From Bradyrhizobium sp. LLZ17 (GTDB lineage Bacteria > Pseudomonadota > Alphaproteobacteria > Rhizobiales > Xanthobacteraceae): a stretch of 64,000 nucleotides of DNA. The position numbers were made by a program, and so were the translations under genes. Every line of letters starts with the position of its first letter. Within the stretch, counting starts at the first letter, position 1. Location: NCBI RefSeq assembly GCF_041200145.1, contig NZ_CP165734.1, positions 4,650,001-4,714,000 on the forward strand. The letters run 5' to 3'. The notes beneath the pieces were generated by a model. It ran no database searches. It saw only the letters and a list, made by a program, of their open reading frames with translations, and had not been told where the DNA came from. This document shows positions 44,878 to 54,029 of the stretch, in pieces.

Positions 44878-45660
44878 TCAGCTCCCGCTGAACGAATTAT
44901 AGCCCTGATCTTCCCAATAGCCGCCCTTGTAGTCGTTGGTGACTTCCATCGACACCACGTATTTCGGGTTCTTGAAGCCGAGCTTGGTCGGCACCCGGAT
45001 CTTCATCGGGAAGCCGTAGGCGCGCGGCAGGGTCTCGCCGGCGTATTTGAACGTCATCTGGGTCTGCGGATGCAGCGCGGTGCGCATGTCGAGCGGCGAG
45101 TTGTAGCCGTCCTTGTCGGCGCACTGGAACCAGACATATTTGGCGCGGGTGTCGGCGCCGATCAGCTTGAGGAAATCGCGCAAGGGCGTGCCGGTCCAGC
45201 TGCCGATCGCGCTCCAGCCTTCGACGCAGATATGACGGGTAATCTGGGTGACTTGCGGGAGCTTGTACAACTCCGGAAGCGTCCACGATTTCTTGGTGTC
45301 GACGAGGCCGCGCACCTCGAGCTTCCAGGCGTCGCCATCGACCTCCGGCGCGTCATCGAGATCGTAATAGCCGTTGAACGGGAACGGCTTTGTGATCGCG
45401 CTTTCCGCGAAGGTCGGCGCCAGCGCGTCGGGATTGAAAATGAAATCCTGCACGGCGTCGTTGAATTTCGAGACCTTCGCCAGCAGCGCATCGGCCGACG
45501 ACGAATCGACCACATCGCAGCCGGTGAGCAAGGTCAACGCGCCGAGGCTGGCGCCGCCCGCGATGAAGCGGCGGCGGGTGAGGTCCGGCATGGTCTTGAT
45601 GGAATCCTTGATCAGCAGCCGCTTGTCGACGCCGGGGATCAGGAATGAACGTTTGGCCAT
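44878..45660 (-). CDS. Tat-exported molybdopterin oxidoreductase (sulfite-oxidase fold)
   Basis: A 260-residue periplasmic Mo enzyme of the sulfite-oxidase/MsrP fold. The Tat signal TRRRFIAGGASLGALTLLTG is at 28-47. The Mo-binding Cys is in TRHICVEGWSAIGSWTG (Cys 145), and DYKGGYWEDQGYNSFSGS is the typical end. The lipobox-like GCDVVDSS near residue 48 could make it a lipoprotein. The cytochrome b gene directly upstream is presumably its quinone partner. Substrate (sulfite, methionine sulfoxide or other oxide) cannot be told. Confidence 0.88.
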   Translation of the reverse strand: MAKRSFLIPGVDKRLLIKDSIKTMPDLTRRRFIAGGASLGALTLLTGCDVVDSSSADALLAKVSKFNDAVQDFIFNPDALAPTFAESAITKPFPFNGYYDLDDAPEVDGDAWKLEVRGLVDTKKSWTLPELYKLPQVTQITRHICVEGWSAIGSWTGTPLRDFLKLIGADTRAKYVWFQCADKDGYNSPLDMRTALHPQTQMTFKYAGETLPRAYGFPMKIRVPTKLGFKNPKYVVSMEVTNDYKGGYWEDQGYNSFSGS

Positions 45661-45675
45661 TTCTCGGCTTCCTCT

Positions 45676-46305
45676 TTAGCGACCGACGATCATTGCGCGC
45701 AGGCTCTTCGGCACCAAGAGCGCGAGCGCGACATGAACCACCAGGAAGGCGCAGATCGCGGCCATGCAGAAGAAATGGACGTAGCGCGCGGTCGGGTAAT
45801 CGCCGAACAGCATCACCAGCCAATGCAATTGCACCGGCTTCCAGATCGACAGGCCCGACAGCACGATCAGCACGCCGACCACGATGATGCCGGCATAAAG
45901 CGTGCGCTGCACGTAATTGTAGACGCTGAGATCATCATGGCCGAGCTTGAAGGTCAGCGCCGCCCTGACGTCATGGAGCACGCCGGAGGGCGTGATCGGC
46001 AGCAGCTTTTTCCGGAAGCGGCCGGTGGCCAGGCCGGTGACGAGATAGGCGAGGCCATTGACCATCAGCAGCCACATTGCCGCAAAGTGCCAGAGCAGGG
46101 CGCCGCCGAGCCAGCCGCCCAGCGTGATGTCATGCGAGAAACGGAAGTCGAACAACGGTGAGGCGTTGTAGATTTGCCAGCCCGACATGATCATCAGGAT
46201 CATGGCCACCGCATTGGTCCAGTGCATCACGCGGACCCAGGCCGGCTGGATCACCTTGGTGGGCTTGGCGCTGACCTGCTCGTCGGTGACTGTGAGGCTC
46301 GACAT
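45676..46305 (-). CDS. Cytochrome b561/b6-type membrane subunit
   Basis: A 209-residue di-heme cytochrome b: IQPAWVRVMHWTNAVAMILM, then MSGWQIYNASPLFDFRFSHD, LGGWLGGALLWHFAAMWLLM, LSVYNYVQRTLYAGIIVVGV and YPTARYVHFFCMAAICAFLV, with His residues in helices as heme ligands. It begins 15 bases upstream of the Mo enzyme gene on the same strand. Together they form a two-gene unit (cytochrome b then Mo protein) seen in the YedYZ-like arrangement, though the cytochrome is of the thiosulfate-reductase type rather than YedZ. Confidence 0.88.
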   Translation of the reverse strand: MSSLTVTDEQVSAKPTKVIQPAWVRVMHWTNAVAMILMIMSGWQIYNASPLFDFRFSHDITLGGWLGGALLWHFAAMWLLMVNGLAYLVTGLATGRFRKKLLPITPSGVLHDVRAALTFKLGHDDLSVYNYVQRTLYAGIIVVGVLIVLSGLSIWKPVQLHWLVMLFGDYPTARYVHFFCMAAICAFLVVHVALALLVPKSLRAMIVGR

Positions 46306-46412
46306 GATGGTTCCGTCCTGGGATCGTGTGTCGCCGAATATACGCCGGTCGGTCCGCTTTCGTTACGCCCTACCCGCAATCAGAATCGATGCCGGCAGGC
46401 TATCATGGTCAC

Positions 46413-46440
46413 AAAAAGCGAGCCGGGCACCCCGGCTCGC
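46413..46440 (-). terminator. Rho-independent terminator of the fasciclin gene
   Basis: Read on the minus strand GCGAGCCGGG and CCCGGCTCGC pair around a short GTG loop, then TTTTTG follows. It lies just past the fasciclin stop at 46487. Confidence 0.92.
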
Positions 46441-46486
46441 CGTGTCGCCGCATCCTGTCTCGGGGATGAAACGGGATCGCGCGGGG

Positions 46487-47041
46487 TTACGTCGCCGGCA
46501 TCAGCACGGTATCGACCACATGGATCACGCCGTTCGACTGGTTGACGTTGGAGATCGTCACCATCGAGGTGCCGCCCTTGGCGTCGACGATCCAGACCTT
46601 GCCGTCCATCTTCTTGACCGTCAGTTCCTCGCCCTCGGCGGTCTTGAGCTTCTTGCCGTCGGTGAGGTCGGAGGCTTCGAGCTTGCCGGGCACGACGTGG
46701 TAGGTGAGGATCTTGGTCAGGGTCGCCTTGTTCTCGGGCTTGACCAGGGTGTCGACGGTGCCGGCCGGCAGCTTACCGAAGGCGGCATTGGTCGGCGCGA
46801 ACACGGTGAACGGGCCCTTGCCTTCAAGCGTCGGCACCAGGCCGGCCGCCTTTACCGCCGCCACCAGCGTGGTGTGGTCCTTCGAATTGACGGCGTTCTG
46901 GACGATGTTCTTCGACGGGAACATCGCGGCGCCCCCGACCATGACAGTCTTTTCCTCGGCGCGAACCGGCGCGACGACGGTCGCGGCGATGGCCAGGGCG
47001 CTGAAGGCTGCGGCAGTGAGATAGGCAATGCGCTTCGACAT
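46487..47041 (-). CDS. Exported fasciclin (FAS1) domain protein
   Basis: A 184-residue protein with signal peptide MSKRIAYLTAAAFSALAIAA to about VRAEEK and one FAS1 domain: NIVQNAVNSKDHTTLVAAVK, LVPTLEGKGPFTVFAPTNAA, FGKLPAGTVDTLVKPENKAT, LTYHVVPGKLEASDL and the closing SNGVIHVVDTVLMPAT. GGGAG precedes the ATG at 47041. FAS1 proteins of alphaproteobacteria mediate adhesion or surface remodelling; no direct function can be assigned. A perfect inverted repeat lies about 100 bases upstream. Confidence 0.92.
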   Translation of the reverse strand: MSKRIAYLTAAAFSALAIAATVVAPVRAEEKTVMVGGAAMFPSKNIVQNAVNSKDHTTLVAAVKAAGLVPTLEGKGPFTVFAPTNAAFGKLPAGTVDTLVKPENKATLTKILTYHVVPGKLEASDLTDGKKLKTAEGEELTVKKMDGKVWIVDAKGGTSMVTISNVNQSNGVIHVVDTVLMPAT

Positions 47042-47142
47042 GGAGAAACTCCCGATGATTGTGACCGGCGATTGCCGGAATTTGCGTTGGTCAACAACGG
47101 CGCCTGCGGCAGTTTGACGTGAAGCAGTCACGCGTCGTTGGT

Positions 47143-47162
47143 CCGAACTACGGGAGGTTCGG
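47143..47162. promoter_or_regulatory. Short inverted repeat upstream of the fasciclin gene
   Basis: CCGAAC and GTTCGG flank TACGGGAG: six-base perfect half sites with an eight-base spacer, about 100 bases upstream of the minus-strand ATG at 47041. It could be an operator or part of a leader hairpin; the sequence alone cannot tell. Confidence 0.4.
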
Positions 47163-47234
47163 CGAAGCGGTTTCGAACAAAACTTCTTTGTGATGCGTGA
47201 AACTAAGCGCGGGGATGTTCGTGTGTGAGCGCCG

Positions 47235-47323
47235 CCGTCATTGCGAGGAGCGCTTGCGACGAAGCAATCCAGACTGCCGCCGCGGATACATTTGTGGATT
47301 GCTTCGCTTCGCTCGCAATGACG
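47235..47323. repeat. Dispersed palindromic repeat, family E, copy 2
   Basis: GTCATTGCGAGGAGCGCTTG and GAAGCAATCCAGACTG, with inverted TGTGGATTGCTTCGCTTCGC and TCGCAATGACG; directly past the SDR stop. Confidence 0.9.
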
Positions 47324-47345
47324 AATTCGTGGCTTCGACCGCCTC

Positions 47346-48107
47346 TCAATCCCTGTTGTGCGGCGTCTGGATGAATCCGCGATTATGCGTCGGGCTGATC
47401 AGGAGCTCGTTGATGCAGACGCGCGGCGGCATGCTTGCGATGAAGGCGATGGTGCGGCCGAGGTCTTCAGATTGCAGCATCCTCGCCTGCTCCTCGTCGC
47501 TCGGGACCACCGGGCGCTGCTTGAGGATGGGCGTGGCCACCTCGCCCGGCATCAGGCAGCAGGCGCGCAGGCCGTTGACGCATTCGTCCATGTTGAAGGA
47601 ATGGGTCAATGCCAGCACCGCGTGCTTGGTGGTGGTGTAGGCCGGGCCCGGCATCTTCGAGACATGGCGGCCAGCCCACGACGAGACGTTGATGATCGAG
47701 CCGTCCTGCTGCTTGCGCATGGTCGGCAGCACCGCGCGCATGCAATAGAGCACGCCGTTGAGATTGACCTGGACCAGCCTGTCCCAGCCCTCCAGTTCCA
47801 TGTCCTTCCAGCTCCGCTTCGGAACATTGATGCCGGCGTTGTTCACCAACAGGTCGATCCGGCCATGCTGGGCGACAATCTGGTCGGCCGCCTTCTGGGC
47901 CTCAGTGGCGACAGACACGTCCAGCGCGATGGCCTCGGCCGCTCCGCCCGCCTTGGCGATCTTCGCAACGACAGCATCCAGGGCGTCCTTGCGGCGGCCC
48001 GAGACCACCACCGTCCAGCCGTCGGCCGCGAGCGCCTCGGCGCCGGCTTCCCCGATCCCGCTCCCCCCGCCCGTCACCCAGGCCACGCGTTTCCCGTTTT
48101 TTGTCAT
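47346..48107 (-). CDS. Short-chain dehydrogenase/reductase
   Basis: A 253-residue classical SDR: the NAD(P)-binding TGGGSGIG at 12-19, NNAGIN around residue 90, catalytic Ser in SIINVSSWAGRH and Tyr/Lys in PAYTTTKHAVLALTHSF, closing AFIASMPPRVCINELLISPT. GGAGA precedes the ATG at 48107. An in-frame extension upstream of 75 bases has no SDR character. Substrate unknown. The divergent neighbour is the malonyl-CoA-synthase-like gene; a shared intergenic region of about 110 bases may regulate both. Confidence 0.88.
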   Translation of the reverse strand: MTKNGKRVAWVTGGGSGIGEAGAEALAADGWTVVVSGRRKDALDAVVAKIAKAGGAAEAIALDVSVATEAQKAADQIVAQHGRIDLLVNNAGINVPKRSWKDMELEGWDRLVQVNLNGVLYCMRAVLPTMRKQQDGSIINVSSWAGRHVSKMPGPAYTTTKHAVLALTHSFNMDECVNGLRACCLMPGEVATPILKQRPVVPSDEEQARMLQSEDLGRTIAFIASMPPRVCINELLISPTHNRGFIQTPHNRD

Positions 48108-48219
48108 GCCAACTGTCTCCGTTGCTTCATTGGGGCGGTTTTTGCTAATCCAGCCCTTGGTTTTGACCGGCCTTGCCAACAAGCCTTGTGGTCAAGCCTT
48201 GCGGTCGAGGAAATCTTGC

Positions 48220-49748
48220 ATGAACCAAGCTGCCGACGCCAATTTGTTTTCCCGCCTGTTCGATGGTCTCGACGATCCAAAGCGCCTCGCGATCGAGACG
48301 CATGACGGGGCCCGCATCAGCTATGGCGACTTGATCGCGCGCGCGGGCCAGATGGCGAATGTGCTGGTCGCACGCGGCGTCAAGCCCGGCGACCGCGTCG
48401 CGGTGCAGGTGGAAAAATCCGTCGCCAACATCGTGCTGTATCTGGCGACGGTGCGGGCCGGCGCGGTCTACCTGCCGCTCAACACCGCCTATACGCTCAA
48501 CGAGCTCGATTACTTCATCGGCGACGCCGAGCCGTCGCTGGTGGTCTGCGATCCCGCCAAGGCCGAAGGGCTCGCCCCGATCGCCGCCAAGGTGAAGGCC
48601 ACGGTCGAGACGCTCGGGCCCGACGGCAAGGGCTCGCTGACCGACGCCGCCGCCAGGGCGAGCAGCGAATTCACCACCGTGCCGCGAGCGAAGGACGATC
48701 TCGCCGCGATCCTCTACACGTCCGGCACCACCGGGCGTTCCAAAGGCGCGATGCTGACCCACGACAATCTCGCGTCGAACTCGCTGAGCCTGGTCGGCTA
48801 TTGGCGCTTCACCGACAAGGATGTGCTGATCCACGCGCTGCCGATCTACCACACGCATGGCCTGTTCGTGGCGACCAACGTGACGCTGTTTGCGCGGGCA
48901 TCGATGATCTTCCTGCCGAAGCTCGATCCGGATCTGATCATCAAGCTGATGGCGCGCGCCACGGTGCTGATGGGCGTGCCGACCTTCTACACGCGGCTGC
49001 TGCAGAACCCGCGCTGTCGCGCGAGACCACGAAGCACATGCGGCTGTTCATCTCGGGCTCGGCGCCGCTGCTGGCCGAGACCCACCGCGAATGGGCGGCG
49101 CGCACCGGACACGCGGTGCTCGAGCGCTACGGCATGACCGAGACCAACATGAACACCTCGAATCCCTATGAGGGCGAGCGCGTGCCCGGCGCGGTCGGGT
49201 TTCCGCTGCCCGGTGTCTCCGTGCGCGTCACCGATCCCGAGACGGGCAAGGAATTGCCGCGCAACGAGATCGGCATGATCGAGGTCAAGGGCCCGAACGT
49301 GTTCAAGGGTTATTGGCGCATGCCGGAGAAGACCAAGGCCGAATTTCGTGACGACGGCTTCTTCATCACCGGGGATCTCGGCAAGATCGACGCCAAAGGC
49401 TACGTCCATATTTTGGGACGTGGCAAGGATCTCGTGATTTCCGGCGGCTTCAACGTCTACCCGAAGGAAATCGAGAGCGAGATCGACGCCATGCCGGGCG
49501 TGATCGAATCCGCCGTGATCGGCGTGCCGCATGCCGATTTCGGCGAAGGCGTCACCGCGGTCCTGGTCTGCAACAAGGGCGCCGAGATCAGCGAAGCCTC
49601 GGTGCTGAAGGCGCTCGACGGCCGCGTGGCAAAATTCAAGATGCCCAAGCGCGTCTTCGTCGTCGACGAACTGCCGCGTAACACCATGGGCAAGGTGCAG
49701 AAGAACGTGCTGCGGGATACGTACAAGGATATCTACGCGAAGAAGTAA
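48220..49748 (+). pseudogene. Malonyl-CoA synthase-like acyl-CoA ligase (MatB), frame broken by a one-base deletion
   Basis: An ANL-family ligase that makes malonyl-CoA from malonate. The first frame (MNQAADANLFSRLFDGLDDP to AILYTSGTTGRSKGAMLTHD and ALPIYHTHGLFVATN) breaks near 49012: after LLQNP it becomes RCRARPRSTCG and stops at 49137. One frame over the protein resumes as ALSRETTKHMRLFISGSAPL and continues through ERYGMTETNMNTSNPYEGER, GKDLVISGGFNVYPKEIESE and LPRNTMGKVQKNVLRDTYKD. Adding a G to AACCCGCGCTG restores a protein of 509 residues. The MatB call follows HALPIYHTHGLFVATN and the MTETNM block. Confidence 0.9.
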
Positions 49749-49766
49749 GGGCCTGGCTCTCGCCTC

Positions 49767-49884
49767 GTCGTTGCGAGGAGCCCTTCGCGACGAAGCAATC
49801 CAGACTGCTCCGCGGAGAGATTCTGGATTGCTTCCGGCCTTCGCCAGAGGCTTCGGCGGACAAGTCGCTGCGCTCGCAATGACG
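49767..49884. repeat. Dispersed palindromic repeat, family E, copy 3
   Basis: GTCGTTGCGAGGAGCCCTTC and GAAGCAATCCAGACTGC, with inverted ATTCTGGATTGCTTCC and GCTCGCAATGACGG. Between the ligase and TauE genes. Confidence 0.88.
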
Positions 49885-49897
49885 GAGTCTGTGACGC

Positions 49898-50758
49898 CTA
49901 CTGTCCGCCCAACAGGCTCAGCACGAACCTACTGCCGACGATAAACAGATAGCATCCGAACGCCATCTCCAGCGTCCGCTTCGACATCGCATGCGCGGCG
50001 CTGACGCCGAGCGGCGCTGTCACGAGGCTCATCGGCATCACCAGCACGGCGCCGATCAGCGAGACGTAGCCGAGCGCAAACGGGGCTTGCAGGGCGACAA
50101 CGCCTGGATGGCTCGCAGCCGCCGGCCAGCCGGCATAGACGTAGCCGAGCGCGCCCGGAATCGAGATCAGCACCGCGAGCGCAGATGAGGTCGCCACCGC
50201 CTGATGGATCGGCCGGCTGTAGAAGGTCATCAGCAGATTCGAGAACAGCCCACCGCCGATGCCCATCAATGTCGAGAGGATGCCGACGCAGAAGCCGTAG
50301 ACGCGCATCAACGCGCCCTTCGGCAAGTCATCTCCGAGCTTCCAGCTCTCGCGTGCGAAAATCAGCCGTATCGCGGCGGACCAGGCGACGCAGACGAAGA
50401 CGATCTTGAACAGCCGCTCCGGCGCGTAGCGTGCGGCCACGCTGCCGGCGGCGACGCCGATCAGGATTGGCAGCCACCAGACGCGCAGGATCGCCATGTC
50501 GACGGCACCGCGCTTGTAGTGCGCCTGGAACGAGCGGATCGAGGTCGGGATGATCACCGCGAGCGAGGTGCCGACGCACAGCGGCATGCGCACCTCCAGC
50601 GGCACGCCGGCGATGCGGAAGCATTCGTAGAATACTGGCACGAGGATTGCGCCGCCGCCGATGCCGAACACGCCGGCTAAAAAGCCGGAGAGCGCGCCGG
50701 TTGCGATCAGCAGCAGCGCGAGCTCTGCGATGTCCTTGATATCAAGACCTGCGATCAC
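49898..50758 (-). CDS. Sulfite exporter TauE/SafE family protein
   Basis: A 286-residue polytopic protein: LIATGALSGFLAGVFGIGGG then AILVPVFYECFRIAGVPLEV (the duplicated family motif GxxxGxxGxGGG), a second copy in YGFCVGILSTLMGIGGGLFS, and about eight hydrophobic segments. Members move sulfite, sulfoacetate or other anions out of the cell; the substrate is not evident, but sulfite handling would fit the nearby Mo/cytochrome unit. No operon partner. Confidence 0.9.
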   Translation of the reverse strand: MIAGLDIKDIAELALLLIATGALSGFLAGVFGIGGGAILVPVFYECFRIAGVPLEVRMPLCVGTSLAVIIPTSIRSFQAHYKRGAVDMAILRVWWLPILIGVAAGSVAARYAPERLFKIVFVCVAWSAAIRLIFARESWKLGDDLPKGALMRVYGFCVGILSTLMGIGGGLFSNLLMTFYSRPIHQAVATSSALAVLISIPGALGYVYAGWPAAASHPGVVALQAPFALGYVSLIGAVLVMPMSLVTAPLGVSAAHAMSKRTLEMAFGCYLFIVGSRFVLSLLGGQ

Positions 50759-51269
50759 CCCTGACCTGCCCGGCGACTGATCGCAACTTCGCCGTTACCG
50801 ACCGCTCGGCGGGAAGCTGCGCTCGAAGCTGTAGGCGATCTGATTTGTGCAGTCGACGTGTCGCGCTGTCCGGCTGGGGTGGAATGCAGACGGCGCATAT
50901 CCAGAACAGCGACAAAAGGATGGACCACGAGACGGCTCAGGCCGAGGTGGCCGAGCCCGCCAAAAGCGTTAGCGGCCGCTTTGGCCGGTTTGGACGAGAC
51001 GGTCCGTTTAGAGGCGTTCCAACAGCGATTTCAACGCACCTGACAGGGCTTTAGTAAGAATGAATATATATTCGCTCTATGATCCGTCTCGGCGGCTCTG
51101 GTATACCAAGCCGCTGATTGGTCTAGCTTCATCAACGCTCTAGCGCTGAACTCCCGTTCGATTTATGGCGAATTGGTGATTGCGCAGGCGGAATCGACTC
51201 CGTAAATAGAGCCAACCTCTCGCGATCCCCCCGCGCGCCCGGTTGGGCCGCCCTAGAACATCAAAGCCC
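50759..51269. other. Intergenic region before sdhC with an AT-rich palindrome
   Basis: No gene is supported in these 511 bases. Near the middle lies GAATATATATTC (51064-51075), a perfect 12-base palindrome in an AT-rich patch unlike the surroundings. A short open frame at 50897-51054 has no recognisable features. The sdh promoter is probably in the last 200 bases, but I cannot name a clear -35/-10 pair. Confidence 0.5.
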
Positions 51270-51668
51270 ATGACCGCACGGATCGAACGACCGCTTTCCC
51301 CACACGTCCAAGTCTACCGCTGGACGCTGACGATGGCGCTCTCCATCGTCCATCGCGCCACCGGTATCGCCCTTTATGTCGGAACCCTGCTGCTGGTCTG
51401 GTGGCTGATCGCGGCGGCGTCCGGCCCTGCCGCCTATGGCCACGTCCAGGCCTTCACCGGCAGCCTCATCGGCCGGCTCATCGTGTTCGGCTACACCTGG
51501 GCGCTGATGCACCATATGCTGAGCGGCATCCGGCATTTCGTCTGGGACCTCGGCTACGGCTTCAAGGCCAATGAACGGGAAGCCCTGACCTGGGGCGCGC
51601 TGATCGGCGGCATCGTGCTGACGGTGCTGGTCTGGATCATCGCCTATGCGATCGGAGGCGGACGATGA
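51270..51668 (+). CDS. sdhC: Succinate dehydrogenase cytochrome b556 subunit
   Basis: A 132-residue membrane anchor of complex II: RIERPLSPHVQVYRWTLTMA, LSIVHRATGIALYVGTLLLV (Ser/His of the family motif), GYTWALMHHMLSGIRHFVWD (heme-ligand His and RH.WD block) and a third helix GGIVLTVLVWIIAYAIGG. ATG at 51270 begins the conserved start; a longer reading from 51243 is not favoured. The stop overlaps the sdhD start by four bases. Confidence 0.94.
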   Translation: MTARIERPLSPHVQVYRWTLTMALSIVHRATGIALYVGTLLLVWWLIAAASGPAAYGHVQAFTGSLIGRLIVFGYTWALMHHMLSGIRHFVWDLGYGFKANEREALTWGALIGGIVLTVLVWIIAYAIGGGR

Positions 51669-52081
51669 GCTTTGACCGATCTCACGGCTCTCCCAAGGGC
51701 TCCTCGATGCGCACCCCTCTCGGCCGCGTCCGCAATCTCGGCGCGGCGCATTCCGGCACCGGTGATTTCTGGCGCCAGCGCATCACCGGCGTCGCCATGA
51801 CGCTGCTGATGATCCCGGCGCTGGTGATCGTCATGATGCTGTTTGGCCGCAACCAGGTCTACGCTGCGCAGACTCTGAGCTCCATTCCCGTCGCAGTGAT
51901 CCTGCTGCTCTTCATCATCGCCAGCACCTGGCACATGAAGATCGGCATGCAGGTCGTGATCGAGGACTACATCCATAACGAGAAGCTGAAGCTCGTCTCG
52001 ATCATGCTCAACAACTTCTTCTCGGTCGCCGTGGCGCTCGCCTCGACCTACGCGATCCTGAAACTTTCGTCCGGAGTGTAA
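51665..52081 (+). CDS. sdhD: Succinate dehydrogenase membrane anchor subunit
   Basis: A 138-residue hydrophobic anchor: [60 protein letters not shown], then [20 protein letters not shown] with the heme-ligand-type His and DYIHNE, and a third helix [19 protein letters not shown]. GSGTxxFWxQRxT is the alphaproteobacterial SdhD signature. It is between sdhC (4-base overlap) and sdhA (2-base gap). Confidence 0.94.
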   Translation: MSFDRSHGSPKGSSMRTPLGRVRNLGAAHSGTGDFWRQRITGVAMTLLMIPALVIVMMLFGRNQVYAAQTLSSIPVAVILLLFIIASTWHMKIGMQVVIEDYIHNEKLKLVSIMLNNFFSVAVALASTYAILKLSSGV

Positions 52082-52083
52082 CC

Positions 52084-53919
52084 ATGGCCGCCACAACCAA
52101 TGGCAAGGGCGACGGCGCTCCCGCCACCAACGGAAAAGCCTACCCGATCGAAGACCACACCTATGACGTGGTCGTGGTCGGCGCCGGCGGCGCGGGTCTG
52201 CGCGCCGTGGTCGGCTGCAGCGAGGCCGGCCTGCGCACCGCCTGCATCACCAAGGTGTTTCCAACCCGCTCGCATACGGTCGCAGCGCAAGGCGGCATCT
52301 CCGCCGCGCTCGGCAACATGCACAAGGACGACTGGCGCTGGCACATGTACGACACCGTCAAGGGGTCGGACTGGCTCGGCGACCAGGACGCGATCGAATA
52401 CATGGTGCGCAACGCGCCCGAGGCGGTCTACGAGCTCGAACATTGGGGCGTGCCGTTCTCGCGCACCGAGGACGGCAAGATCTACCAGCGCCCATTCGGC
52501 GGCATGACCCTGGACTACGGCAAGGGCCAGGCGCAGCGCACCTGCGCCGCCGCCGACCGCACCGGTCACGCCATGCTGCACACGATGTACGGCCAGTCGC
52601 TGCGCCACGCGGCCGAGTTCTTCATCGAGTTCTTTGCGATCGACCTGATCATGGACGACCAGGGCACCTGCCGCGGCGTCATCGCGCTCAAGCTCGACGA
52701 CGGCACGCTGCACCGCTTCCGGGCCCAGACGGTGATCCTGGCGACCGGCGGCTATGGCCGCGCCTATGCCTCCTGCACCTCGGCGCACACCTGCACCGGC
52801 GATGGCGGCGGCATGGTGCTGCGCGCCGGCCTGCCGATGCAGGACATGGAGTTCGTGCAGTTCCACCCGACCGGCATCTACGGCTCGGGCTGTCTCGTGA
52901 CCGAAGGCGCACGCGGCGAAGGCGGCTACCTCGTCAACTCCGAGGGCGAGCGCTTCATGGAGCGCTACGCGCCCTCCGCCAAGGACCTCGCCTCGCGCGA
53001 CGTCGTCTCGCGCGCGATGACCATCGAAATCCGCGAAGGCCGCGGCGTCGGCAAGAAGAAGGACCACATCTTCCTTCATCTCGACCATCTCGATCCCGCG
53101 GTGCTGGCCGAGCGGCTGCCGGGCATCTCGGAATCCGCAAAGATCTTCGCCAATGTCGACGTGACGCGCGAGCCGATCCCGATCGTGCCGACCGTGCACT
53201 ACAACATGGGCGGCATCCCCACCAATTATCACGGCGAAGTCCTGACCAAGAGGGATGGCGACGACAACGCGATCATTCCGGGCCTGATGGCGCTGGGCGA
53301 AGCCGCCTGCGTCTCCGTGCACGGCGCCAACCGCCTCGGCTCCAACTCGCTGATCGATCTCGTGGTGTTCGGCCGCGCCGCGGCGCTGCGCCTCGCCGAG
53401 AAGCTCACGCCCAATGCCAAGCAGCCGGAGCTGCCGGCGAACTCGTCGGAGCTGGCGCTCGGCCGCCTCGACCATTATCGCTACGCCTCCGGCGGCACGC
53501 CCACCGCGAAACTGCGCGAGGGCATGCAGCATGTGATGCAGAACAATTGCGCGGTGTTCCGCACCGGCGACATCCTGAGCGAAGGCCAGAACCTGATCGC
53601 GAAGGTCCATAGCGGCATCAGCGACATCGCCGTGTCGGACCGTTCGCTGGTGTGGAACTCGGACCTGGTCGAGACGCTCGAGTTCGACAATCTGATCTCG
53701 CAGGCGGTGGTGACGATGAACTCGGCCGCCAACCGCACCGAGAGCCGCGGCGCCCATGCGCGCGAGGATTTTTCCGAGCGCGACGACAAGGACTGGATGA
53801 AGCACACGCTGGCCTGGCTCGACGATGCCGGCAAGGTCAAGATCGAGTACCGCCCGGTTCACAACTACACCATGACCAACGACGTGCAGTACATCCCGCC
53901 CAAAGCGCGCGTGTACTGA
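52084..53919 (+). CDS. sdhA: Succinate dehydrogenase flavoprotein subunit
   Basis: A 611-residue FAD subunit oxidising succinate to fumarate: the FAD site [20 protein letters not shown], the covalent-FAD His in [20 protein letters not shown], substrate blocks [20 protein letters not shown] and [40 protein letters not shown], and [20 protein letters not shown], closing [12 protein letters not shown]. An N-terminal [19 protein letters not shown] extension before the first strand is species-variable. Confidence 0.97.
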   Translation: MAATTNGKGDGAPATNGKAYPIEDHTYDVVVVGAGGAGLRAVVGCSEAGLRTACITKVFPTRSHTVAAQGGISAALGNMHKDDWRWHMYDTVKGSDWLGDQDAIEYMVRNAPEAVYELEHWGVPFSRTEDGKIYQRPFGGMTLDYGKGQAQRTCAAADRTGHAMLHTMYGQSLRHAAEFFIEFFAIDLIMDDQGTCRGVIALKLDDGTLHRFRAQTVILATGGYGRAYASCTSAHTCTGDGGGMVLRAGLPMQDMEFVQFHPTGIYGSGCLVTEGARGEGGYLVNSEGERFMERYAPSAKDLASRDVVSRAMTIEIREGRGVGKKKDHIFLHLDHLDPAVLAERLPGISESAKIFANVDVTREPIPIVPTVHYNMGGIPTNYHGEVLTKRDGDDNAIIPGLMALGEAACVSVHGANRLGSNSLIDLVVFGRAAALRLAEKLTPNAKQPELPANSSELALGRLDHYRYASGGTPTAKLREGMQHVMQNNCAVFRTGDILSEGQNLIAKVHSGISDIAVSDRSLVWNSDLVETLEFDNLISQAVVTMNSAANRTESRGAHAREDFSERDDKDWMKHTLAWLDDAGKVKIEYRPVHNYTMTNDVQYIPPKARVY

Positions 53920-53935
53920 GGGGCAACGAGTGCTC

Positions 53936-54015
53936 GTCATTCCGGGATGGTCCGAACGACCAGACCCGGAATCTCGAGGTTCCGGGTTCGATGCTGCGCA
54001 TCGCCCCGGAATGAC
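53936..54015. repeat. Dispersed palindromic repeat, family D, copy 3, between sdhA and sdhB
   Basis: GTCATTCCGGGATGGTCCGA and ACCCGGAATCTCGAGGTTCC with inverted TCGCCCCGGAATGAC. It is inside the sdh operon, 16 bases after the sdhA stop. Confidence 0.93.
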
Positions 54016-54029
54016 GAAAGGTTAGAGCA

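Noticed and set aside
50897..51054. Short open frame in the pre-sdh gap
   Set aside because: No ribosome site, no domain, no neighbour relation; composition like non-coding DNA.
52048..53940. Open frame of 630 codons opposite sdhA
   Set aside because: Antisense shadow of a complete flavoprotein.
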